Shown one piece after another: positions 34,649 through 44,432 of a stretch of DNA of 64,000 nt. Origin of the DNA: JAFGDI01 sp963662515 (GTDB taxonomy: Bacteria > Planctomycetota > Phycisphaerae > Sedimentisphaerales > SM23-30). The notes under the pieces were generated by a model that did no database searches, had not been told where the DNA came from, and saw nothing but the letters and a program-made list of their open reading frames with translations. Made by a program: the position numbers and the translations under genes. Positions within the stretch are counted from its first letter, which is position 1; each line of letters begins with the position of its first letter. The DNA is taken from assembly GCA_963662515.1 (NCBI GenBank), contig OY759675.1:3906001-3970000 (forward strand), read 5' to 3'.

Positions 34649-36571
34649 TCAGAAGAAGGTGAGACGGAAGAATCTCAGCACCTTGCGGATAAGAACATAG
34701 CCCAGCGGTCTCTTAACAGTTTTGATCTTGGCTGAACCTTCCATGCCGTCGCGCAGTCCGAGTTTGACAGCTTCGAGAGCTTCGGAACTGAGATCGACGC
34801 GAACCTCAAAGATATTGCCAGTCTGTAAAGTCTGGGCCGAATATGCTACCTGATCGGGTCTTTCGATATAGGCTTTGAGTTTCTGCTGTGGGAAAGCTTC
34901 AAGCACAAAGTCGATCTCTACTTTCTGGCTTTGACTGTCCGTGTCATCAGGCTGAGCGGCAAGTCTGACCCATTCTATCTCCTGCTGGGGCACAGAGATA
35001 ACCAACTGCCAGTTATTGAGATCAGCCAGAGTGCATATTTCCTGACCGCGCTGAAGTGAATTACCAACAATGCGGTCAAGCATAGGGGTAAGAATTGTGC
35101 CGTTAATAGGCGATTGTATATTGCATCGCTGGATCATTTCTTCTTTGAGTTTGATCTCATTAGAAATGCGATTAATCTCCAGCTGGCTGTTTTCCTTTTC
35201 AACCGCAGAGAGATTACCACGTCTGAAGTTTACCCTTTCTTTATCCATGGCAAGTTTCAAGCCGCGCAGTTCGATATTGAGGTCAAAATCGTCAAGCTGC
35301 ACGATCTGCTGGCCCTGAGTAACAAAACCTTCTGTTTTGACAACTTCTTTGACCTTAGCACCGTCTATCGGACTGACCAGAGTTCGCATAACCTGCGGAG
35401 TCAGCTTACAGTCGCCTTTGATATTAACAGACCAGGGCAAAAGCAGGCAAATAAGCAAAGCTGCAAGAGCAACTATCGAACGGATAATTATTTTGCGTTT
35501 TCTCTTAGGGTCATTCTTTAACTTTTTGAGCCTTGCCAGTGGTTTCATTACCGGCATATCAGCCATTTCCAGGGCATTATTAAGAGCTACCGCCGTATGA
35601 GTAGCAATAGCAGTTATCATGCCCTCAAGATTGCCAGCTGCCTCTTGCAGACCTTCGGCTGCGATAACGCCAAGATATCTGTCATTATGGACCAGCGGAT
35701 AAAGATATATCTGGTCCAACTGGCTGATATTGAAATAGTTTTTGAGAAGCGAGGTCAGTTCCTGCTCGTCAGACATTTCCACTAACTGCTGGCGACTGGC
35801 AAGTACCGGCTTCTTTTCACGCAGGGTGAATCGGCTGAGTTTTTCGATAGCCTGCATAAGCACAGCCCGGCGGTCAGGCTTGTCAACACCACTAACAGCC
35901 TGCAGGTTCTTTTTCACTCTGGGATCTACCCAGATAACCATCCGCTGGCAATTAAGGGTTTCTCTGCCCAGGTTAGCCGCCTGATATATTACCTTTTCTG
36001 GTTCAAGGCCGTTATGCACCTTTTCACTGAATGTGAGTAATTTAGAGAGGCTTTTACGGTCATCGTCAAGGACAACAGCCCGGCGGTGTGCCAGATAGGT
36101 TTCAGCTATCTCGGCTGCCTGATCGGCAATGCCAACCATAGGTCGGTATAAATTGCTATCAAGACCCGGGTCACAAATAACCTGAAGGATCATTGCAACC
36201 TTACCACCGGCCCGCAAAGGTTTAAAGAGCAGGCAGTGACCGCAAATATTGGTTATTTCACTATTAGTATCAGTTTGAGGTGGAATGAGCATAGACTTGC
36301 CCTCTTCCACCGTCTTTTGAATAGCATGATTCAGCAATTCCTGCTGACTGGTAACATCCAGCTTACTGAGTTCCAGATTGAGATGACAGTAACACTGCGG
36401 CCCTTTTTCAGGCTGCAAAACCCAGATAGCCCCGCCCTTACCGGCGGTTGCAGCAATGATCATCTGCAGAAAATTGGCGAAAAATTGCGGCGGCTCTGGA
36501 TTGGATCCGGCGAAACGGGATAATTTTGCCATCAATTCTGCTATCTGCCTGGTGTCTGGTAGTGCTGTCAC
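34649..36571 (-). CDS. GAF-domain HlyD-type membrane adaptor
   Basis: 640 residues. About 1-165 and 175-345 are two GAF-like regions (GGAIWVLQPEKGPQCYCHL; TLNCQRMVIWVDPR, DQIYLYPLVHNDRYLGVIAAE). A basic stretch (KKLKNDPKRKRK) precedes one membrane helix at about 365-385. About 388-640 is an HlyD/biotinyl-lipoyl adaptor (SPIDGAKVKEVVKTEGFVTQGQQIVQLDD, ...NIQSPINGTILTPM) with a coiled coil between its two halves. Cytosolic GAF domains thus face the periplasmic adaptor across one helix. In planctomycetes such genes often pair with an M50-type membrane peptidase or a second HlyD gene, but none is seen here. Export substrate unknown. Confidence 0.8.
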   Translation of the reverse strand: MTALPDTRQIAELMAKLSRFAGSNPEPPQFFANFLQMIIAATAGKGGAIWVLQPEKGPQCYCHLNLELSKLDVTSQQELLNHAIQKTVEEGKSMLIPPQTDTNSEITNICGHCLLFKPLRAGGKVAMILQVICDPGLDSNLYRPMVGIADQAAEIAETYLAHRRAVVLDDDRKSLSKLLTFSEKVHNGLEPEKVIYQAANLGRETLNCQRMVIWVDPRVKKNLQAVSGVDKPDRRAVLMQAIEKLSRFTLREKKPVLASRQQLVEMSDEQELTSLLKNYFNISQLDQIYLYPLVHNDRYLGVIAAEGLQEAAGNLEGMITAIATHTAVALNNALEMADMPVMKPLARLKKLKNDPKRKRKIIIRSIVALAALLICLLLPWSVNIKGDCKLTPQVMRTLVSPIDGAKVKEVVKTEGFVTQGQQIVQLDDFDLNIELRGLKLAMDKERVNFRRGNLSAVEKENSQLEINRISNEIKLKEEMIQRCNIQSPINGTILTPMLDRIVGNSLQRGQEICTLADLNNWQLVISVPQQEIEWVRLAAQPDDTDSQSQKVEIDFVLEAFPQQKLKAYIERPDQVAYSAQTLQTGNIFEVRVDLSSEALEAVKLGLRDGMEGSAKIKTVKRPLGYVLIRKVLRFFRLTFF

Positions 36572-36787
36572 TGTTAAATCCTTAATTTGCAGTATCTTAT
36601 ATTACTATAGGCCACTATCGCCCGCTACCGGCGGCAGCGACGAAGATAAAAGCAGCTTTGTCAAAGGGCCATTATAAACAATAATGACCAAAATGCACCC
36701 TTGAAAATGGTGCGTAAGGTTTAATATATCGGGGCAACTGTCAGGTTAAAGACACAGCAAAGTGCATCTTAACCGAATCAAACTTTG

Positions 36788-37906
36788 CTATTTATAGTCA
36801 GCCCAGCGGGCGGCCCATTCTACAAAACGGTCTTGCTCAATAGCAGCCCTGGTTTGGGCCATAAGGTCCTGATAAAAAGCCAGGTTATGAAGCGAGACAA
36901 GAATAGGGCCTGTCATTTCCGGCTTTTGTCTGTCACAAAGGAATAAATGCCTGAGATATCCCCTGGAAAAGTTTCGGCAGGTATAGCAATTACACGCCGG
37001 ATCGAGCGGCAGGTCTTCGAGTTTATGCTTTTCATTTCTCAGACGAATAACACCCTGACTGGTGAAGGCAAAGCCATGCCTGCCATTTCTGGTGGGCAGT
37101 ACACAATCGAACATATCCACACCAGTGGCAATTGCCGCGATAATATCTTTGGGCGTACCAACTCCCATGAGATAGCGAGGCTTATTAAATGGCAGCTTGG
37201 GAACAATAAAATCGCAGGTCTCGATCATTTCTTCATGACTTTCGCCCACGCTGAGGCCACCAACAGCATAGCCGGGAAAATCGAGCTTGATAAGCTCTTC
37301 GGCACACCATTGACGCATCTCTCTGTCAGTACCGCCCTGCACAATGCCAAAGAGCCATTGTTCATCGGGCCTGAGGTGAGCATCCTGACACATTTTGGCC
37401 CAGCGTAAAGTTCGTTTGACGGCATCGCGCATACGATCGGCAGTACAGGGCAGCTTCACACATTCATCGAAGGCCATAATAATATCAGCGCCAAGTTTAT
37501 TCTGGACATGAGTAGCAGTAATCGGATCGAGCCTGACCTTACTGCCATCTATGTGTGAGCGAAACTCAACCAGGTCGTCACTGATACGATTTATACCGGC
37601 CAGAGAAAACACCTGGAAACCGCCGCTGTCGGTAAGCATAGGGCCGTGCCAGCCGGAAAATTTCTGTAAGCCGCCCAGTCTGGCAACAACATCAGCACCC
37701 GGCCTGAGCAGGAGATGATAGGTATTACCCAGTACGATCTTAGCACCTATTTCGTGGATACGGTCGGGCAATATACCCTTGATAGCCCCTCTGGTACCAA
37801 CCGGCATAAAAACAGGTGTCTCGATCACACCATGCGGAGTAGTCAGCCTGCCCCGGCGGGCACGATGCTCATTACTGCTATGTAATATTTCAAAATTAAA
37901 GCTCAT
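36788..37906 (-). CDS. tgt: Queuine/preQ1 tRNA-guanine transglycosylase
   Basis: 372 residues, standard length. It exchanges guanine-34 for preQ1 in tRNAs with GUN anticodons. Motifs: GTRGAIKGILPD, the nucleophile and substrate region MLTDSGGFQVFSL, IIMAFDECVKLP, VGGLSVGE, GVGTPKDI and the nucleophile Asp in GVDMFDCVLPTRNGRHG. The zinc site is CNCYTCRNFSRGYLRH. It lies 23 bp downstream of the RNase E/G gene, same strand, so co-transcription is likely. tRNA-Asp (GTC), a Tgt substrate, is encoded in this window. Confidence 0.97.
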   Translation of the reverse strand: MSFNFEILHSSNEHRARRGRLTTPHGVIETPVFMPVGTRGAIKGILPDRIHEIGAKIVLGNTYHLLLRPGADVVARLGGLQKFSGWHGPMLTDSGGFQVFSLAGINRISDDLVEFRSHIDGSKVRLDPITATHVQNKLGADIIMAFDECVKLPCTADRMRDAVKRTLRWAKMCQDAHLRPDEQWLFGIVQGGTDREMRQWCAEELIKLDFPGYAVGGLSVGESHEEMIETCDFIVPKLPFNKPRYLMGVGTPKDIIAAIATGVDMFDCVLPTRNGRHGFAFTSQGVIRLRNEKHKLEDLPLDPACNCYTCRNFSRGYLRHLFLCDRQKPEMTGPILVSLHNLAFYQDLMAQTRAAIEQDRFVEWAARWADYK

Positions 37907-37929
37907 TCTTATTCCTGTTCGGTGTGGTA

Positions 37930-40614
37930 CTATAGCCAGGGGTCAATGCGTATGCCTCTGGCATTTCTGGCATCGAAGGAAATATCTTCCGGGCCGCAGT
38001 TATGGTCGCTCTTAACGGTTATGCGTTTAGAGAATTTATTTTCCAGTTCAACCAGAGCATGGCGTCTCTCGTTAAGAAGATAGGCCGCAACCGCCGGGGT
38101 AATAATTACATCAAGTTCGGCAACTTGCGGTTCTTCAATAGCATAGGCTATCTTTCTCATAGCTTCGATAGCCACAGATTCAGAAGATTTTAACTGACCA
38201 GCTCCTTTGCAGAGCGGACAGGTAGTATAGGTTCTGTTTTTCAGTGAGGCCTTCATTCTCTGGCGGGTAACTGCCATAAGTCCAAACTGGTTAATTCTCA
38301 AGATGCGGGTACTGGCCCGATCACGAGCGAAGAGATCTTTCACTTTCTTTTCCAGCTCTCTCTTATGCTTATTATTTACCATATCAATGAAGTCGATAAC
38401 AATAACACCACCTAAGTCTCTCAACTTGAGCTGGCGGCAGATCTCTTCCGCGGCCACCATATTGATCTTATATGCGGTATCTTCGGCATTGTTATTATCA
38501 CGATATTTACCGCTGTTAACATCGATAGTAACCATAGCTTCTGTACTTTCGATCACGATAGAACCACCATGTGGCAGCGGCACATTTTTACTCTGGAGCT
38601 TTTCGATCTCTTTTTCGATATTATACTTTGTGAAAAGCGGCACATGATCAGTATAGAGCTTAACCAGGTCGCGATTGCGCGGCATGGCGATAGCAAAGAA
38701 CTCGTTTATTTTATTCCAGGTATTTTCATTATCGCAATATATACGGTCAATACCAGTGGTAAAGACATCACGAATAGTACGAATGACCAGGTCAGATTCC
38801 TTATAGAGTTCCATAGGCCCGGACTTTTTATTATTTATATTATGCCTCATCTGTTTCCAGAGCCTGATCAGATAAGTAAAGTCTTTCTTGAGATCTTTCT
38901 TATTAGATTCAAGACTGGCAGTTCTGAGAATAATACCAACATCTTCCGGGGCATTAAGTTCAGCAGAGAGCTCCTTCATTTTCTGACGGTCTTCCTGGCT
39001 GAGCTTTCGAGATACACCGCTATGGCTCATGCCGGGCATAAGCACGACATACCTGCCGGGAATGGAGATATAAGTACTCAGAGTCGGACCTTTAGTGCCA
39101 ATACCGGCCTTAATGACCTGAACCACAACCTCCTGCCCTTTCCTGAGACATTCCTGGATAAGGGGTCTTTCTTTTCGCGGCTGTTTTTTGCCTACCTTTT
39201 CCGAATGATCAATAGCATTGCGGAAATAAGAGGTTTGCACATCTGAGATATGCAGAAATCCGTTTTGTCCGATACCAAAATCAACAAAGCAGGCCTGAAT
39301 ACTTGGCTCAACATTGACGATTCTGCCCTTGTATATATTGCCTACCAGGCTGTTTGTATCAAGCCTTTCAACATAGAGTTCTTCGAGTTTACCTTCTTCA
39401 ACAACAGCAATACGACATTCCTGCCCGGCAGAAATATTGATAAGCATCTCTCGCTTTTGCTTCTTGCCGCCCTGTTCATTAGTGGACTTCTTGCCGCGAA
39501 GCGATCTGGCATTATCTTTATTTTCAGTAATCAACTCACTATCATCATCGATAAACTCATCAGAATCATCTTCTTCATCATCATCAAGTAACCGAATATC
39601 ATTGAGATCGTCTATAGGCTGATAATCATAGTTTTCTTCAGCTTTCTGCTGGGCGCGATTTGGCCTACTCTTATTACTCTTGTGCCGGTCATTACGCTCT
39701 TTACCATGAGAGACATTACCCTCTTTTTCGGCTTGAGCAGGGCTCTGACCATCACTGTCACTTTCCTGAGAATCAGTCTGAATGTTTTCCAGCTCATTCT
39801 GACTGTCAGTTTCCAATTGCTGAGAATTACTGTCAGTTTTATTTTTGTCTTTTTTCCTTCTCGAACGACGGCGGCGTCGCGGTTTGCGTGCTGCCTGCTC
39901 CTGGGCAGATTCCTCCGTCAGAGAAACATTTTGTTCATCCTGCCCTTCCTGAGCAGTAACCACTGTATTAATTGCTGGTTTTTCCGATGTATCTGCAGCA
40001 GTTACTGGTGCGGCGGTATCTGTCTCTATTTGCGATGTAGTCTGCGAGGCCTGTTCAGCTTCCTGGGCCTTTAATCTTTCGGCCCTCATACTACGACGAT
40101 TAGGATTAGGCGCAGGAGGGGCAATAACAACAGCCTGATCTTCTGAGACAACTATCTGCTCAACGGGAGCTGCTGCCGTTACCTGGGTTTGAGTTTCAAC
40201 AACAGATGGCTGCTGCTGGTCGGCTTGCGTCGTTTTGGCATTTTCTGTCTCTACCGCAACTGGTGCCTGCTCTGCCGTCTGCGAGGCCTCGATCGCCTGT
40301 TCCATAGTAGGTTCAGAATCTGACTTTTTCTTTTTTGCAGCAGGTGGCTTTCTGCGGGTAGCCGCTTTTCTCTTTTTCGGAGCAGCAGGCTCCGGCTGAG
40401 TTTCCTGGCTTTCACTGCCAGATACCGGCTCAGCCGCTGCCGAAGCAGTATTTTCTTTTACCGGCTCTGTCTCAGCAGACTTTGATTCCGGTGCAACGGC
40501 AATATCATTTTGCCCGGCAATAGTTTCACCACTGACTGCAACGCTGTCAGCAGGTTTGGCCTTAACAGCTTTTTTGCGTCTGGGCCTGGGAGTTGTTGTC
40601 TTTTTTTCTTCCAT
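37930..40614 (-). CDS. Ribonuclease E/G with long low-complexity N-terminal extension
   Basis: 894 residues from ATG 40614, chosen because GAGGAA lies 4 nt upstream; a longer frame to 40683 has no ribosome site. Residues about 1-395 are low-complexity: Lys/Ala/Pro-, Glu- and Gln-rich, with a RKPRRRRRSRRKKDKNK patch and an acidic DDDEEDDSDEF run. From about 400: INISAGQECRIAVVEEGKLEEL, an S1 domain (NIYKGRIVNVEPSIQACFVDFG), the catalytic Asp residues in VTIDVNSGKY and VIVIDFIDM, and the zinc-link CPLC. It degrades and processes mRNA and stable RNA. In proteobacterial RNase E the disordered scaffold is C-terminal; here it is N-terminal. Upstream lies a DUF2344 gene, the usual partner. Confidence 0.92.
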   Translation of the reverse strand: MEEKKTTTPRPRRKKAVKAKPADSVAVSGETIAGQNDIAVAPESKSAETEPVKENTASAAAEPVSGSESQETQPEPAAPKKRKAATRRKPPAAKKKKSDSEPTMEQAIEASQTAEQAPVAVETENAKTTQADQQQPSVVETQTQVTAAAPVEQIVVSEDQAVVIAPPAPNPNRRSMRAERLKAQEAEQASQTTSQIETDTAAPVTAADTSEKPAINTVVTAQEGQDEQNVSLTEESAQEQAARKPRRRRRSRRKKDKNKTDSNSQQLETDSQNELENIQTDSQESDSDGQSPAQAEKEGNVSHGKERNDRHKSNKSRPNRAQQKAEENYDYQPIDDLNDIRLLDDDEEDDSDEFIDDDSELITENKDNARSLRGKKSTNEQGGKKQKREMLINISAGQECRIAVVEEGKLEELYVERLDTNSLVGNIYKGRIVNVEPSIQACFVDFGIGQNGFLHISDVQTSYFRNAIDHSEKVGKKQPRKERPLIQECLRKGQEVVVQVIKAGIGTKGPTLSTYISIPGRYVVLMPGMSHSGVSRKLSQEDRQKMKELSAELNAPEDVGIILRTASLESNKKDLKKDFTYLIRLWKQMRHNINNKKSGPMELYKESDLVIRTIRDVFTTGIDRIYCDNENTWNKINEFFAIAMPRNRDLVKLYTDHVPLFTKYNIEKEIEKLQSKNVPLPHGGSIVIESTEAMVTIDVNSGKYRDNNNAEDTAYKINMVAAEEICRQLKLRDLGGVIVIDFIDMVNNKHKRELEKKVKDLFARDRASTRILRINQFGLMAVTRQRMKASLKNRTYTTCPLCKGAGQLKSSESVAIEAMRKIAYAIEEPQVAELDVIITPAVAAYLLNERRHALVELENKFSKRITVKSDHNCGPEDISFDARNARGIRIDPWL

Positions 40615-40631
40615 TTGATTCCTCGTTCCTA

Positions 40632-40646
40632 CCCACCTGAGGTGGG
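40632..40646 (-). promoter_or_regulatory. Hairpin just upstream of the RNase E/G ribosome site
   Basis: CCCACC-TGA-GGTGGG: perfect 6-bp stem with a 3-nt loop, 17 bp from the start codon in the transcript. Possible translational control or RNase cleavage site. Confidence 0.45.
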
Positions 40647-40700
40647 GCTTGGCGTTTGTTCCTTGTAAGTAACTCGATAACATTCAGCTAAAAAATAAGC

Positions 40701-41393
40701 TCAGTTTTCGAGAAACTCATTTATTGTTCCTTCATATCGCATCGCCGTTCTGGTTATCATTTCGATATCCATAACGATATTGAGTCCTACAGATTCAACA
40801 ATCTCTTTGAGGCGAGCGGTAACACCCTGATCTACCTGCATGGTCAGTTTTATATAACCCTGGTCGAGCACGAGTGATTTTATATTATCTTTGATGTTAA
40901 GGTCCCTGGCCTTATGACGACCAAAAGCCTGACGACTGGCAATATATTGTTCAGCGAGCATAAGCTCCTGTATCTCATTATCGAGTTTCATCAGATCAAC
41001 ATGGTCAAAAGGCTTGAGAGTATAACATACTATCCGTGGCAGTACTTTTTCTTTGCCTGGCAGATCACCACATCGCTGCACAATAATTCCCTGAGGCAAC
41101 TGATCTTTGAGCCTGTCAATAATCTCAGCTGACTGCATAGTTTGCGCAAGGGAAAAGACCAGCAGTTCGCACTCACTGGCCAGAGCAACATTTCTGGGTA
41201 AGGGCAAAGACATTTTCGGTCTGGGGTTGAACCCCTGAGAATAAGCGACGGGTATATCAGCGCGGACAAAGGCTCTCTGCCAGATAGCCTGGGTCTCCCG
41301 ATGCGATAAAAATCTCGCATCATCCCGCACAGCGAACAGGATAAACATTCTATCCTGTTTCGGCGGAATAACATTTCCTCCGTTGTCAGACAT
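40701..41393 (-). CDS. DUF2344 (TIGR03936-type, radical SAM-associated) protein
   Basis: About 230 residues. It shows the family's opening (RMFILFAVRDDARFLSHRETQAIWQRAFVRADIPVAYSQGFNPRPKMSLPLP) and the LASECELL segment. The ATG at 41393 has AAGG five bases upstream; a GTG two codons earlier is less likely. This domain is commonly fused to or next to a B12-binding radical SAM protein and the RNase E/G gene; its biochemical role is unknown. Here it directly precedes RNase E/G (87 bp), but no radical SAM gene adjoins it; one lies at 52.4 kb. Family call firm. Confidence 0.82.
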   Translation of the reverse strand: MSDNGGNVIPPKQDRMFILFAVRDDARFLSHRETQAIWQRAFVRADIPVAYSQGFNPRPKMSLPLPRNVALASECELLVFSLAQTMQSAEIIDRLKDQLPQGIIVQRCGDLPGKEKVLPRIVCYTLKPFDHVDLMKLDNEIQELMLAEQYIASRQAFGRHKARDLNIKDNIKSLVLDQGYIKLTMQVDQGVTARLKEIVESVGLNIVMDIEMITRTAMRYEGTINEFLEN

Positions 41394-41543
41394 AAACACC
41401 TTGTCCGACAGAACAGCAATTGCCTGCCGGGCAATTCAGCCGGCAGCAGGCAATGGTTATTCTGTCTGTATATTTCCTTGTCAGGGCAGCAACAGCAAAA
41501 GGGTCAGCAGCAACCGGGCGTATATTACCCAGTTGGGCTAACC

Positions 41544-43289
41544 TCATTCTGTCAGCTTGCCTTCGTTAATTTTACGAAATTCTTCCCTGATAAAGTTTAC
41601 AGTCTGGCTTTCAGTATCAAATGCCAGTACCTTTCGTGCCATTCGCCGGCAGTATTCAACCGACACAGAGCGAATGACCTTCTTTACCTCAGGGATCATT
41701 GGCGGAGCAAGCGAGAGAGTACGAAAGCCCATACCCAGCAATAAAGGGGTAACTTCCGGCTCAGAGGCCATTTCGCCACAAATACTCACATCTATCTTAG
41801 CCCTTTTAGCACTCTTAGCCACACTGCTGAGCAATTGCAGTACTGCCGGGTGCATAGGGTTGTACAGGGAAGCTACTCGTTCATTAACCCGGTCAACCGC
41901 CAGAGTATATTGAATGAGGTCGTTTGTTCCAATACTGAAGAAATCAACTTCCTGGGCCAGGTCATCAGCAATAAGAGCCGAAGCCGGCGTTTCGATCATA
42001 ATACCCACAGGCATATTTTCATCAAAAGCAATACCCTGCTCTTCGAGGTCTTCCTTGACATCGGCCACGATCCACTTGGCCTGCCTGAGTTCGACCATAG
42101 AAGTAATAAGCGGGAACATCATCTTGACCTTTCCAAAAGCCGAGGCACGCAATATAGCACGCAGCTGCGCTTTGAACATAGGTACATGCTGAAGGCAATA
42201 TCTGATCGAGCGAAGACCCAGGAACGGGTTTCTTTCCGGTTCACCACTTCGAGCCTGCGTAAATTTATCAGCACCCAGGTCAACTGTTCTTATAGTGATC
42301 GAACGATTGCCCATCAGCTCAATAGCTTTCATATAAGCATTGAAATGATCTTCCTCTGATGGCTCTTCTGAGACATCAAGAAAGAGGAACTCGGTACGAT
42401 ATAACCCGACACCATCTCCGCCTCTTTGCAGGACCATGGTAGATTCTTCGGGAAACTCTATATTGCCAAGCAGTTCGATAGGCTCAAAATCAGTAGTAAC
42501 CGCCGGCAACTCGGCAAGCTCATTGAGCAATATTTCATTATTGAGGAACTCGGCGGCATAAGAGCGGTATTCCTTGATCGTCTCTTCATCTGGATCGACA
42601 ATAACTGTACCGCGATTACCATCTACAATGATCATATCACCCTGAGTAACATGCTGGGAAAGATCACCCAGGGCCACAACCGCAGGAATACCCATACTAC
42701 GGGCAACGATAGCGGTATGTGAAGTTCTGCCGCCGGCATCGGTGGCAAGTCCCTTAATGTAAGTTTTATCAAAGCTGGCAGTCTCAGTAGGGGTAAGGTC
42801 TCTGGCAATAACCACGACAGGCGCAGTAAGATGCTTGAGGTCTTCCCTTTTGTCACCGATAAGATGCCGTACTATCCTTTTTTCAATATCAAAGATATCA
42901 TTGGCCCGCTCTGAGATATAGCGGTCCGGAGTATGATTGAAATGCCTGGCAATATCACGCATAACCACACTGACAGCATATTCAGCAGAATATTGCTTTT
43001 CACTTATTATGTCAGTGATATTTTTACGAAGCGTGCGATCACGAAGGAAATGCAGGTGGACAGCGAAAATATCCTTGATGTGACCATCAGAGGCATCCGC
43101 CTGACTGCTCTGGAGAGTGTTCATTTCCTGGGTGGCATCGAGAAATGCCTTGCGCAACCGCTTTACCTCATTGGCGATCTCCCTCTTGGGGACAACGCGT
43201 TTAGGTATGCGGTAATCTTCAGCGTCGATCACAGCAGCCCTGTAGATCGAAACACCCTGAGAAACACCTATTCCTTTATATATTTCCAC
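41544..43289 (-). CDS. ptsI: PTS enzyme I (phosphoenolpyruvate-protein phosphotransferase)
   Basis: 581 residues, standard length. The phosphohistidine domain contains His191 in GGRTSHTAIVARS, preceded by IARDLTPTETASFD. The PEP-binding barrel shows GVGLYRTEFLF, RTVDLGADK, NPFLGLRSIRYCL, MIETPASALIADDLAQEVDFFSIGTNDLIQY and CGEMASEP with the catalytic Cys. It passes phosphate from PEP to HPr, encoded 85 bp upstream (43375-43668). No EIIB or EIIC sugar permease lies in the cluster, so the relay probably serves regulation. Last of the PTS genes in a minus-strand run followed by DUF2344 and RNase E/G. Confidence 0.96.
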   Translation of the reverse strand: MEIYKGIGVSQGVSIYRAAVIDAEDYRIPKRVVPKREIANEVKRLRKAFLDATQEMNTLQSSQADASDGHIKDIFAVHLHFLRDRTLRKNITDIISEKQYSAEYAVSVVMRDIARHFNHTPDRYISERANDIFDIEKRIVRHLIGDKREDLKHLTAPVVVIARDLTPTETASFDKTYIKGLATDAGGRTSHTAIVARSMGIPAVVALGDLSQHVTQGDMIIVDGNRGTVIVDPDEETIKEYRSYAAEFLNNEILLNELAELPAVTTDFEPIELLGNIEFPEESTMVLQRGGDGVGLYRTEFLFLDVSEEPSEEDHFNAYMKAIELMGNRSITIRTVDLGADKFTQARSGEPERNPFLGLRSIRYCLQHVPMFKAQLRAILRASAFGKVKMMFPLITSMVELRQAKWIVADVKEDLEEQGIAFDENMPVGIMIETPASALIADDLAQEVDFFSIGTNDLIQYTLAVDRVNERVASLYNPMHPAVLQLLSSVAKSAKRAKIDVSICGEMASEPEVTPLLLGMGFRTLSLAPPMIPEVKKVIRSVSVEYCRRMARKVLAFDTESQTVNFIREEFRKINEGKLTE

Positions 43290-43374
43290 TTTATTTCCTG
43301 TATGACACCAAAAGAAGTATCATGCAACGAGCCCCGGCGGGAAAAACCCCCGGGTCATTACAAAACTGACACTG

Positions 43375-43668
43375 TCATTTAATAAACTCATTTGGCGTAC
43401 GCCCTTCGATTATACTGACAAGCTCAGGCACTGCATTACAGGCATCAGCCCCTTCGGCAATGACCTTTATGCGTGTACCTTTACTGGCCGCCAACATAGT
43501 CAACTGCATAATACTCTTGCCGTTAACCTTGTTGCCTTTAGCCTCGATGTACACCTCTGACTGATATCGGTTAGCACATTCGACAAATTGCATAGCAGGT
43601 CTCATATGCAAACCTTCATCGATCAGCACCTCACAGTCCTGTTCCATCCTGTTAGAATCTGAACTCAT
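43375..43668 (-). CDS. ptsH: PTS phosphocarrier HPr
   Basis: 97 residues. The phosphoacceptor His21 is in DEGLHMRPA and the regulatory serine Ser52 in VNGKSIMQL, with the 31-residue spacing found in classical His15/Ser46 HPr. The N-terminus has about six extra residues. The intact Ser site suggests that HPr kinase could act on it if the genome encodes one (none in window). It links EI to the EIIA proteins encoded at 43.9-44.3 kb and 20.5 kb. Confidence 0.93.
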   Translation of the reverse strand: MSSDSNRMEQDCEVLIDEGLHMRPAMQFVECANRYQSEVYIEAKGNKVNGKSIMQLTMLAASKGTRIKVIAEGADACNAVPELVSIIEGRTPNEFIK

Positions 43669-43866
43669 TTATACCTTGTTCCTGACATTCCAAAAGAACA
43701 AAATAAACCTGGCAGCGCAAGATAAAAACCGGCATTATATTATGCTATAATGCCCGGTTTTAAGCTCTGACAAATATATTATAATCTTTTATTTTTCCTG
43801 TATTAATACAGACAGTTCCAACTTCCAGGCCAATATCAGACCTTAAGTCGGAATAGGCAAGCACTG

Positions 43867-44337
43867 TTACTTTGAGGAATCTTCTGCCTCTTTGAGCAGA
43901 TCAACGATCTGTTCTGTGGTCTCTGCCTGTCTGAGGAACTTACGGAACATATCACGCTGAAGATGAGAAAAGACTTTTTCCATAGCTTCAAGATGCTTAT
44001 CAGGATCATTCGGCGGACTCAGCAGTAACAAAACTGAATAAACCGGAGCTTTATCAAGAGAGTTAAAATTAACCCCCTCAACACTGCGTCCTATAGTGCC
44101 GGTGATCTCGGTTATACTGGGATGCTTTACATGCGGTACAGCAATACCTTTGCCAATACCAGTACTGCCTTGTCTTTCTCTTTCACAGAGCTTTTCCACA
44201 ATATCAGCAGCATCATCAGGCTGGATCTTGCCAGCTTTAACCAAAGCATCAATAAGCTCAGCAATAACTTCGTCTCTCTCTGAGCTTTTCAGAGAAGGCA
44301 CAAAGGCTTGCGGAACCATAAAATCTGTCATCTTCAT
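43867..44337 (-). CDS. PTS EIIA, nitrogen/fructose type
   Basis: 156 residues from ATG 44337, preceded by GGAG at good spacing; a TTG eight codons upstream (44361) overlaps that site and is rejected. The active His69 lies in GIGKGIAVPHVKHP. Other EIIA features: the RERQGSTGIG loop and LLLLSPPNDPDKHLEAMEKVF. It resembles PtsN and sits between hpf and ptsH, as in the hpf-ptsN neighbourhood of other phyla. Probably a phosphorylation-dependent regulator rather than a transport component. Confidence 0.9.
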   Translation of the reverse strand: MKMTDFMVPQAFVPSLKSSERDEVIAELIDALVKAGKIQPDDAADIVEKLCERERQGSTGIGKGIAVPHVKHPSITEITGTIGRSVEGVNFNSLDKAPVYSVLLLLSPPNDPDKHLEAMEKVFSHLQRDMFRKFLRQAETTEQIVDLLKEAEDSSK

Positions 44338-44432
44338 ATTGGTATCTCCAGAGAAAACCAAATTTCTTTCGTTAATCTTTTAATTTCAATTAATTATATA
44401 TCTCACCACTGACACTTTCAGTAGTATTAAAA

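Noticed and set aside
40615..40683. Longer RNase E/G start at 40683
   Set aside because: No ribosome site there, and the frame would translate the CCCACC/GGTGGG hairpin; GAGGAA directly precedes ATG 40614.
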